Below, piece by piece: positions 1-4,474 of a stretch of DNA of 10,140 nucleotides. Both the position numbers and the translations under genes were made by a program. The notes under the pieces were generated by a model that worked only from the letters and a program-made list of their open reading frames with translations, was not told where the DNA came from and searched no databases. The first letter of the stretch is position 1, and every line of letters starts with the position of its first letter. The stretch is from the NCBI GenBank assembly GCA_946479505.1, contig CAMLGC010000089.1:1-10140 (forward strand), written 5' to 3'. The stretch is from an uncultured Sphingomonadaceae bacterium. GTDB lineage: Bacteria; Pseudomonadota; Alphaproteobacteria; Sphingomonadales; Sphingomonadaceae.

Positions 1-187
1 CGACATGCTCGACCGAGCGCAGGCCGTGCGTCGAAACGCGCAGCTTCACGCTCTTCTCGAGCGTTTCGGACATCAGCGTCACGTTCTGCAGGTTGGGCAG
101 GAAGGTGCGCTTGGTCTTGTTGTTGGCGTGGGAAACGTTGTTGCCCACCTGCCGGCCCTTGCCGGTCAGCTCGCAAATGCGCGACAT
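1..187 (-). CDS. rpmB: 50S ribosomal protein bL28, 3' end outside window
   Basis: Structural protein of the large ribosomal subunit. The first 62 codons are visible, starting at ATG 187 and running off the left edge. The protein opens with [17 protein letters not shown], followed by the basic SHANNKTKR stretch and FLPNLQNV, then [13 protein letters not shown]; these are the hallmark segments of bL28 (about 78-100 residues in bacteria). Only one Cys (position 5) is present, so this is not the zinc-ribbon form. An AGGA stretch lies about 12 bases before the ATG. It is transcribed away from the small plus-strand gene at 331, and a promoter candidate lies at 229-257. Identification is firm; only the C-terminal end is missing. 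Confidence 0.97.
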   Translation of the reverse strand, partial: MSRICELTGKGRQVGNNVSHANNKTKRTFLPNLQNVTLMSETLEKSVKLRVSTHGLRSVEHV

Positions 188-228
188 CGCTAAAATTCCT
201 GTGTTCTCGGGTTCCCGGAAAGCGTGCG

Positions 229-257
229 CGGATAGCGGCATTGTGGGGTCCGGTCAA
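229..257 (-). promoter_or_regulatory. Candidate sigma70-type promoter of rpmB
   Basis: On the minus strand, TTGACC (257-252) is followed by a 17-base spacer and TATCCG (234-229). The -35 box matches five of six consensus bases and the spacing is ideal. The -10 box keeps only TAT, which is not unusual for GC-rich alphaproteobacteria. Transcription would begin near 222 and give a leader of about 35 bases with an AGGA stretch before rpmB. Seen by eye only; no start-site data. Confidence 0.45.
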
Positions 258-330
258 CCGCAACGCGCAACAATGCGAGCGCCACACGCGTTATTACGCG
301 ACCGATTCGATTTCCAGGGGAGAAAATGTG

Positions 331-576
331 ATGCGTGCCCTACTCGTGCTGCTCGGCCTGATCGTCATCGTCGTCGTGGTGCTGATGGCGTTCGGGATGC
401 TCAGCATCGACCAGACCCGGACCGCCAGACTTCCCTCGATCAGCGTCGAGGGTGGTCAGGCGCCCCAATTCCAGGCCGATGTCGGCAGCGTCGATCTCGG
501 CACCCAGAACCGCACCGTTGCCGTTCCGACGATCGACGTCGAAAAGGCGAACAACGTCGCCGCGCCCGCGCAATGA
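331..576 (+). CDS. Small membrane-anchored protein of unknown function
   Basis: An 81-residue protein. Residues 3-25 form one hydrophobic helix rich in Leu, Val and Ile, which is an uncleaved anchor or a signal peptide. After it come LSIDQTRTARLPSISVEGG and a polar tail with repeated Val/Asp strands ending VAAPAQ. The topology suggests an inner-membrane anchor with a short periplasmic tail. The start is ATG 331 with AGGGGAG (316-322) about 8 bases upstream; GTG 328, directly before it in frame, is an alternative. The overall style resembles conserved sphingomonad hypothetical proteins near tadA, but no function can be assigned. It is separated from tadA by 34 bases that hold a hairpin. Confidence 0.8.
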   Translation: MRALLVLLGLIVIVVVVLMAFGMLSIDQTRTARLPSISVEGGQAPQFQADVGSVDLGTQNRTVAVPTIDVEKANNVAAPAQ

Positions 577-580
577 GGCA

Positions 581-612
581 ATCGCCCGCGCTCATGCTAT
601 CGCGCGGGCGAT
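581..612 (+). other. Perfect 10-bp inverted repeat covering the first tadA start codon
   Basis: ATCGCCCGCG (581-590) and CGCGGGCGAT (603-612) are exact reverse complements around a 12-base loop. The 3' arm includes the first two bases of ATG 611. No T-run follows, so it is a poor intrinsic terminator; it could fold over the translation start in the mRNA or be chance in GC-rich DNA. Confidence 0.5.
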
Positions 613-1156
613 GATTCGACGCATGACGAGGCCGATGCGCGCCGCGCTCGATGCGGCGCGCGCCGCCGCGCAAACGGGCGAGGTGCCCGTCGGCGCGGCG
701 GTGGTGCGCGACGGCGCGATCCTCGCGGTCGCCGCCAACGCCCCGCGCGGCCTCAACGACCCCACCGCGCATGCCGAGATTCGCGCGATCCGCGCCGCGG
801 CCGAGGCGCTCGGCACCGACCGGCTCGAGGGGTGCGAGCTGTGGGTGACGCTCGAGCCGTGCGCGATGTGCGCGGGCGCGATCGCGCACGCCCGCATCGC
901 GCGGCTCTATTACGGCGCCGACGATCCCAAGGGCGGCGCGGTCGCGCACGGGCCGCATTTCTTTGCGCAGCCGACCTGCCACCATCGTCCCGAGGTGTTC
1001 AGCGGCATCGGCGACACCGAATCGGCGGCGCTGCTGCGCGATTTCTTCGCCGTGCGGCGCGGGGGGTCAGAGCAGGCGGAGCGCGCCGAGGGCGATGATC
1101 CCGCCGGCGCCCAGCAGCACGCCGCAGCAGGCGGTTCGGATCGTTCGCAGGGGTAG
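611..1156 (+). CDS. tadA: tRNA-specific adenosine deaminase (adenosine-34 to inosine)
   Basis: Zinc-dependent deaminase that converts A34 to inosine in the wobble position of tRNA-Arg(ACG), allowing decoding of CGN codons; cytoplasmic and usually essential. The cytidine/deoxycytidylate deaminase fold is plain: GEVPVGAAVV near residue 25, the zinc ligand and proton shuttle in TAHAEI (His54, Glu56), and the PCAMC motif (Cys84, Cys87). A tail typical of bacterial TadA follows (ARLYYGADDPKGGAV, FFAQPTCHHRPEVFSGI). The usual end would be near DFFAVRR at about residue 151; here the frame continues for about 30 low-complexity residues to TAG 1156, across the end of the convergent GDT1-like gene. Starts ATG 611 and ATG 623 are both possible; neither has a good ribosome binding site, and 611 lies in a hairpin arm. 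Identification is firm, start and C-terminal tail less so. Confidence 0.95.
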   Translation: MIRRMTRPMRAALDAARAAAQTGEVPVGAAVVRDGAILAVAANAPRGLNDPTAHAEIRAIRAAAEALGTDRLEGCELWVTLEPCAMCAGAIAHARIARLYYGADDPKGGAVAHGPHFFAQPTCHHRPEVFSGIGDTESAALLRDFFAVRRGGSEQAERAEGDDPAGAQQHAAAGGSDRSQG

Positions 1157-1633
1157 GGCGAGCCACGCGGGCTCGCCGGCGAGCGCGACGGGTATCGTCA
1201 CCGCCAGCGCGCCGATCGTCGCGCCCGCCCAGGCGAGCAGGGGCATCGGCGTGCGTGCGGCGAGTGCGAAGGTGATGAACTGCGTGCGATCGCCGAGGCC
1301 CAGGGCCAGCAGCGCGAGCAGGCTGGTGGCGACCGCGCCGAGCCGAGAATCGGGAAGCGCGTCGGGCGGCGCGATGCGAAAGAAGATCGATCCGCCCGCC
1401 GTCACGAGCGCGAGCGCGAGCATCAGCGCCTTGGCCTCGGGCGTCAGGACCGGGCCGATCAGCCAGCCCGCGGCGGCACCGAGACCGTTGAGCAGCGCGA
1501 CCGCGATCACCAGCGCGGCGATTACCGGTGCCGGCCGCGCGAATCGGTCGCGCAGCATCGCCGCGCACCACGGCGTCCGATCGCTCGCCTGGGTAAGGAG
1601 CGCTGCGACCAGCGCAGCCATCAGCGCGTCCAC
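1067..1633 (-). CDS. TMEM165/GDT1 (UPF0016)-like membrane protein
   Basis: A 188-residue, very hydrophobic protein with about six predicted membrane helices in two similar halves, the layout of the GDT1 family (cation/proton exchange of Mn2+ or Ca2+). Each half of a classical member carries E-x-G-D-K/R-S/T. Here the first is QASDRT (residues 15-20) and the second is GLGDRT (112-117): D-R-T is kept, but the acidic first residue is gone from both. The likely start is GTG 1633, because an in-frame stop lies just upstream; ATG 1621 is the alternative. It follows the hypothetical gene at 1646-1969 after 12 bases in the same frame, suggesting co-transcription and coupling. It converges on and overlaps tadA by 90 bases. 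Membership is fairly secure, ion transport is not, given the missing glutamates. Confidence 0.85.
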   Translation of the reverse strand: MDALMAALVAALLTQASDRTPWCAAMLRDRFARPAPVIAALVIAVALLNGLGAAAGWLIGPVLTPEAKALMLALALVTAGGSIFFRIAPPDALPDSRLGAVATSLLALLALGLGDRTQFITFALAARTPMPLLAWAGATIGALAVTIPVALAGEPAWLALPLRTIRTACCGVLLGAGGIIALGALRLL

Positions 1634-1645
1634 GATTTCGGCAGT

Positions 1646-1969
1646 TCAGGTGGAGAAGCGGACGGAACAGGCCGCGGCATAGGCATCGCACGCGGGGCCG
1701 TCGAGCCGATCGCTGCCGACCGCATCGCGCAGCAATGCGAGCCAGCCGTGGATCAGCGCCCCGCGCTCGCCCCGTGCCAGCGCCGATTCGAGCACATGCG
1801 CGACGGTGACAGCGGGGAGCAGCCCATTGATCTGCGCGATCCGCCGCACATCGTCCAATTCGCTCGCGAGCGAGCTCGCCGGTAGCCGATCGGCCTTGAG
1901 GTCGATCGCCGCGATTCGCGCCGCGAGCTCGGCCTTGATATGGTCGATCCCCAAATCCACCTGCCGCAT
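1646..1969 (-). CDS. Conserved hypothetical protein, 107 residues
   Basis: No function recognised. The likely start is ATG 1969, with GGGAGTGGGG about 4-14 bases upstream. The open frame extends further to 2152, but that part would cross the divergent control region and the 55-residue gene. The product is soluble, with an amphipathic N-terminal half (IDHIKAELAARIAAIDLKAD), then RIAQINGLLPAVTVAHVLES and a distinctive C-terminal half with GERGALIHGWLALLRDAV and DGPACDAYAAACSVRF, including two conserved-looking Cys residues. I recall similar short proteins in sphingomonads, without a described role. Its stop is 12 bases before the GTG of the GDT1-like gene, so the two probably form an operon. 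Confidence 0.75.
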   Translation of the reverse strand: MRQVDLGIDHIKAELAARIAAIDLKADRLPASSLASELDDVRRIAQINGLLPAVTVAHVLESALARGERGALIHGWLALLRDAVGSDRLDGPACDAYAAACSVRFST

Positions 1970-2009
1970 CGTCCCCACTCCCGCCTTTGGGAGAAGGATG
2001 CGCGCCTGT

Positions 2010-2026
2010 GGTAAATCATCGGTAAA
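2010..2026. repeat. Tandem GGTAAA direct repeat, 11-base period
   Basis: GGTAAA occurs at 2010-2015 and again at 2021-2026, one helical turn apart, in the 76-base divergent gap between the 107-residue gene and the 55-residue gene. Read on the minus strand it is TTAC-N7-TTAC, which is one base per half away from the alphaproteobacterial CtrA box (TTAA-N7-TTAA). It could be a regulator site; the resemblance is weak. Confidence 0.3.
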
Positions 2027-2045
2027 CGAACGGAGCGCACCCGCC

Positions 2046-2213
2046 ATGAATCGCCTCGCCTTCTGGATGGCCATCGGCATCGCGATCGGCGCGGGCCTCG
2101 CCCAGGCAATGGACGAGCCCGCGTGGATCGCGGCGGGCGCCGGGATCGGCACCGCGGTTGGGCTGGCGGTCGGGAGCCTCCGCCGGCGCGGCGATTCCCC
2201 GCCCGAGACTTGA
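2046..2213 (+). CDS. Glycine-rich membrane miniprotein, 55 residues
   Basis: ATG 2046 to TGA 2213, with CGGAGCG about 11 bases upstream. Two short hydrophobic stretches (residues 5-20 and 27-43) are dense in small residues (GIAIGAGLA, IAAGAGIGTAVGLAVG), giving a two-helix hairpin of the glycine-zipper kind, followed by a basic and polar tail (SLRRRGDSPPET). This looks like a real small inner-membrane protein rather than noise: it has its own plausible ribosome site, fills the space up to a terminator-like hairpin at 2251, and resembles short sphingomonad hypotheticals in style. Function unknown. Confidence 0.65.
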   Translation: MNRLAFWMAIGIAIGAGLAQAMDEPAWIAAGAGIGTAVGLAVGSLRRRGDSPPET

Positions 2214-2238
2214 CATCGCCCGCCATCTGGCGCATCGG
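2210..2238 (+). promoter_or_regulatory. Possible promoter of rpmG (consensus -35, weak -10)
   Basis: TTGACA at 2210-2215 is an exact -35 consensus and overlaps the stop codon of the 55-residue gene. At 17 bases spacing lies CATCGG (2233-2238), a poor -10 that resembles TATCCG of the rpmB promoter candidate. If used, transcription would start near 2245, placing the hairpin at 2251-2274 inside the rpmG leader. Confidence 0.3.
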
Positions 2239-2250
2239 CCCGCCCCTGAC

Positions 2251-2284
2251 AGCGGCGGACGCGCGTTCGCCGCTTTTGCTATTT
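2251..2284 (+). terminator. Intrinsic terminator or leader hairpin before rpmG
   Basis: AGCGGCGGAC (2251-2260) pairs with GTTCGCCGCT (2265-2274): ten base pairs with a single G-T wobble and a 4-base GCGC loop, followed by TTTTGCTATTT. This is a good rho-independent terminator for the 55-residue gene. It ends only 23 bases before the rpmG start codon, so it may instead act in the rpmG leader. Confidence 0.65.
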
Positions 2285-2306
2285 CACGCTTACAGGATTT
2301 CGGGTC

Positions 2307-2474
2307 ATGGCCAAGCCGACCACCGTCAAGATCAAGCTCGTCAGCTCGGCTGACACCGGCTTCTTCTACGTCACCAAGAAGAACCCGCGCAATCAGACCG
2401 AGAAGATGACCTTCCGCAAATACGATCCCGTCGTGCGCAAGCACGTCGAGTTCAAGGAAGCCAAGATCAAATAA
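2307..2474 (+). CDS. rpmG: 50S ribosomal protein bL33
   Basis: A 55-residue ribosomal protein of the large subunit, near the E site. The sequence starts [20 protein letters not shown] and continues with [34 protein letters not shown], the full alphaproteobacterial bL33 pattern. There are no cysteines, so this is the zinc-independent (C-) form. Start ATG 2307 has AGGA at 2294-2297, nine bases upstream; stop TAA 2474. Lys and Arg are abundant, as expected. It stands alone, away from rpmB, as is common for this gene. Very secure. Confidence 0.97.
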   Translation: MAKPTTVKIKLVSSADTGFFYVTKKNPRNQTEKMTFRKYDPVVRKHVEFKEAKIK

Positions 2475-2494
2475 CGCGCCGGAGCGCTTTATTT

Positions 2495-2515
2495 GCCCCG
2501 GCGACGGGCCGGGGC
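2495..2515 (+). other. 8-bp GC-rich hairpin downstream of rpmG
   Basis: GCCCCGGC (2495-2502) and GCCGGGGC (2508-2515) are exact reverse complements around a 5-base loop, 20 bases after the rpmG stop. No T-run follows. It may protect the 3' end of the rpmG mRNA or help termination together with the larger hairpin that follows. Confidence 0.45.
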
Positions 2516-2526
2516 CCATAATCAAG

Positions 2527-2561
2527 AAAGCCGCGAGCGCCTTACCGCGCTGCGCGGCTTT
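2527..2561. terminator. Bidirectional terminator between rpmG and divK
   Basis: AAAGCCGCG (2527-2535) pairs with CGCGGCTTT (2553-2561), and inside it AGCGC (2536-2540) pairs with GCGCT (2547-2551) with one bulged G and a 6-base loop: 14 pairs in all. The A/T ends of the stem give a T-stretch on both strands (CTTTGT on plus, CTTTCTTGATT on minus). It sits two bases beyond the divK stop and serves both convergent genes. Confidence 0.8.
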
Positions 2562-2562
2562 G

Positions 2563-2931
2563 TCATGCCGCGACCAGCGCGTTCACCTCCTCGACGAAGC
2601 GCATCAGCGAAATCGGCTTGGAGACATAGGCGTCCGCGCCGGCCGCGCGGATGCGTTCCTCGTCCTCGCGTCCGGCATAGGCCGTCACCGCCATGATCGG
2701 GACGCGGCCCAGCGCTTCGTCCCGTTTTAGCGCTCCGATCAACTCATAGCCGCTGACATGCGGCATCTGGATGTCCATCACGATCAGGTCGGGCTCGAAC
2801 GTGCGCGCCTGTTCGACCGCCTCACGTCCGTCGCGCACGGGCTCGGCGACGAACTCGTGCGCGCGCAGGAGATCGCAAAACAGCTTCAGATTGAGTTCGT
2901 TGTCCTCGACAACGAGCACGCGTTTTGCCAC
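2563..2931 (-). CDS. divK: Single-domain response regulator, DivK type
   Basis: A 122-residue receiver domain with no output domain. All key residues are present: acidic pocket Glu9-Asp10, phospho-acceptor Asp53 (LIVMDIQMP), Thr83 (AVTAYA) and Lys105 (VSKPIS). The signature EDNELNLKLFCDLL and the length match DivK of Caulobacter and relatives, where phosphorylated DivK controls the CckA-CtrA cell-cycle pathway through the kinases DivJ and PleC and the pseudokinase DivL. The start chosen is GTG 2931, preceded by GGGGGGAAG; an upstream in-frame GTG at 2952 would lie before this site and add seven residues. It is divergent from the DUF3572 gene with only 37 bases between starts. A general receiver protein of the same class is the alternative; pleD is not seen beside it. 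Confidence 0.88.
   Translation of the reverse strand: MAKRVLVVEDNELNLKLFCDLLRAHEFVAEPVRDGREAVEQARTFEPDLIVMDIQMPHVSGYELIGALKRDEALGRVPIMAVTAYAGREDEERIRAAGADAYVSKPISLMRFVEEVNALVAA
2895..2917. repeat. Inverted repeat inside the start of divK
   Basis: TCGTTGTC (2897-2904) and GACAACGA (2908-2915) are exact reverse complements with a 3-base centre, and two further pairs (one wobble) extend it to 2895-2917. It lies in the codons for Val-Val-Glu-Asp-Asn-Glu of divK and 52 bases before the DUF3572 start, a position where an operator or a divergent promoter could act. The codon content of the conserved VVEDN motif may explain it. Confidence 0.35.
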
Positions 2932-2968
2932 GTGACGCTTCCCCCCAGTCACGCCAAGGTCCTACGCC

Positions 2969-3244
2969 ATGCGGCCCCGCGACACAATGAAACAGGATGC
3001 GGCGACGCTCGCGCTCCGGGCGCTCGCCTGGACGCTCGCCGATTCGGACCGCGCAGCCCGGCTGCTCGCGCTGACCGGGCTCGACCCGCAGGACCTGCGC
3101 ACCCGCGCCGGAGACCCGGCAACGCTCGCCGCCGTGCTCGGCTTCGTCGAGGCGCACGAGCCCGATCTCGTCGCCTGCGCCGATGCGCTCGGCGTCGCGC
3201 CCGCGGTGCTCGTCTCGGCACGCCGTTCGCTGGACGCTGCGTGA
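2969..3244 (+). CDS. DUF3572 family protein
   Basis: A 91-residue, helix-rich, soluble protein with the DUF3572 pattern: ALRALAWTLADSDRAARLLALTGL, then DLRTRAGDPATLAAVLGFVEAHEPDLVACADALG and a short C-terminal helix. The family is alphaproteobacterial and uncharacterised. Start ATG 2969 has AAGG about 10 bases upstream; ATG 2987 is an in-frame alternative. It is divergent from divK, an arrangement I recall from other sphingomonads, which hints at a link with cell-cycle control but does not show one. Its TGA overlaps the GTG of the HAD gene, so the two are probably translated together. Confidence 0.88.
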   Translation: MRPRDTMKQDAATLALRALAWTLADSDRAARLLALTGLDPQDLRTRAGDPATLAAVLGFVEAHEPDLVACADALGVAPAVLVSARRSLDAA

Positions 3245-3864
3245 GGCCGCTGCTCATCTGCGATTGCGACGAGGTGCTGCTCCACATGGTGCGGCATTTC
3301 GGCGCGTGGCTCGACGAAGCGCACGACATCGGCTTCGCTCCCGACGGAGGCGATTTCGCGAATTCGATGACGCGCGCCGACGGCACGCGGCCCTCGCGCG
3401 AGGAGATGTGGGGCCTGCTCGGCGCATTCTTCCCGCACGAGATGCACCGCCAGACGCTCGTCCCCCATGCGCGCGAGGCGCTGGCGGCGCTCGGCGAGAC
3501 CGCGGACATCGTCATCCTCACCAACCTTGCCGATCAATGCCGGCAGCCCCGCATCGACCAGCTCGCCGAGTTCGGCATCGCGCACCGCGTCGAGTGCAAC
3601 CAGGGCGGCAAGGGCACGCCTGTCGCGCGGCTGGTTGCGGAGCACGGCGATCCCGTAACCGTCTTCATCGACGATCTCGCGGTCCATCACGAATCGGTCG
3701 CGCACGCTGCGCCGCGTGTCCACCGCCTCCAGATGATCTCCGAGCCGAGTCTTGCGGCGACGGTGCCGCCCGCGCCGCACGCGCACGCGCGGATCGACGA
3801 TTGGCAGGAGGCGCGGCGCTGGATTGCGGACACCTTTGCCGCCGCCGAACCCGCCAAGCCTTGA
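3241..3864 (+). CDS. HAD-superfamily hydrolase
   Basis: A 207-residue protein with the four HAD motifs: motif I DCDEV (Asp8 nucleophile, Asp10), motif II ILTN (Thr94), motif III Lys124 in GGKG, and motif IV FIDDL (Asp144-Asp145). A helical cap fits residues 15-75. HAD enzymes of this size act as small-molecule phosphatases or related hydrolases in the cytoplasm; the substrate cannot be read from the sequence. The start is GTG 3241, overlapping the DUF3572 stop as GTGA, which suggests translational coupling. The long frame upstream in the same phase is only the shadow of divK and DUF3572. The 32-base gap to the RidA gene suggests one transcription unit. Confidence 0.88.
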   Translation: MRPLLICDCDEVLLHMVRHFGAWLDEAHDIGFAPDGGDFANSMTRADGTRPSREEMWGLLGAFFPHEMHRQTLVPHAREALAALGETADIVILTNLADQCRQPRIDQLAEFGIAHRVECNQGGKGTPVARLVAEHGDPVTVFIDDLAVHHESVAHAAPRVHRLQMISEPSLAATVPPAPHAHARIDDWQEARRWIADTFAAAEPAKP

Positions 3865-3896
3865 CCCGAGCGGCGCGGGGGTGTTGATCCGCCACC

Positions 3897-4376
3897 ATGA
3901 CCGATCGAATCGACCGCAAGCTGGGTGAGCTCGGCCTCACCCTTCCCGAACCCGCCGCCCCCGTCGCGGCCTATGTCCCCGCCGTCGAGGCGGGCGGGCT
4001 GCTCCATATTTCGGGGCAGCTCCCGTTCGACGAAGCCGGGCTGATGACCGGCCGCCTCGGCGAGGATCGCGATCTCGATTACGGGCAGAAGGCGGCGCAG
4101 CGCTGCGCGCTGATGCTGGTCGCGCAGATGAAGGCGGCGCTCGGCGGCCTCCACCGCGTCGACCGCATCGTCAAGCTCGGCGTGTTCGTCAATTCAGCCG
4201 GCGACTTCACCGATCAGCCCAAGGTCGCCAACGGCGCGTCGGAACTGATGGTCGATCTGTTCGGCGATATCGGCCGCCACGCGCGCAGCGCGGTCGGCGT
4301 GCCCGTGCTGCCCCTCAACGCCGCGGTCGAGGTCGATGCGATCATCGAAATCGCGGCCGGCGAAGGCGCCGTCTGA
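3897..4376 (+). CDS. RidA family (YjgF/YER057c/UK114) protein
   Basis: A 159-residue member of the RidA superfamily, whose best known members hydrolyse reactive enamine/imine intermediates released by PLP enzymes. Characteristic parts are LLHISGQLPFDEAG (residues 35-48), HRVDRIVKLGVFVNSAGDF (86-104) and the C-terminal RSAVGVPVLPLNAAVEVDAI block (130-149), where Arg130 and Glu145 correspond to the substrate-contacting Arg and the conserved acidic residue of the family. It is longer than E. coli RidA (128 residues) and belongs to the roughly 150-160-residue subgroup, so true imine deaminase activity is uncertain. The ribosome site is weak. It sits at the end of the DUF3572-HAD run and 98 bases before the ligase gene. 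Confidence 0.92.
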   Translation: MTDRIDRKLGELGLTLPEPAAPVAAYVPAVEAGGLLHISGQLPFDEAGLMTGRLGEDRDLDYGQKAAQRCALMLVAQMKAALGGLHRVDRIVKLGVFVNSAGDFTDQPKVANGASELMVDLFGDIGRHARSAVGVPVLPLNAAVEVDAIIEIAAGEGAV

Positions 4377-4474
4377 TCGCCTCGCTGCGACGGCGCTGAC
4401 ACCTCCTGCCCCCTGTGTCGCGCCGAGCCAAGCTTGGCGGGAGCGGAGCGCGCGTGCCATGCGTTGCCACCGCT

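Noticed and set aside
93..614. A 173-codon plus-strand frame over the rpmB start and the small membrane gene
   Set aside because: Arg/Pro-rich frame in the wrong phase, typical GC-rich noise, overlapping two better supported genes.
1058..1070. Frameshift in the G-run at the end of tadA
   Set aside because: Neither of the other two frames gives a close stop, so the run does not explain the longer tail.
1970..2152. Upstream extension of the 107-residue gene to 2152
   Set aside because: It would cover the divergent gap and run antisense to the 55-residue gene; ATG 1969 has a good ribosome site.
2758..3240. Upstream extension of the HAD gene frame
   Set aside because: This part is antisense to divK and in another frame of the DUF3572 gene; HAD motif I lies right after GTG 3241, where the family starts.
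4427..4438. 12-base palindrome GCCAAGCTTGGC before the ligase
   Set aside because: A few such palindromes are expected by chance in 10 kb, and nothing else supports a site; no alphaproteobacterial LexA box (GTTC-N7-GTTC) was seen near the ligase start.
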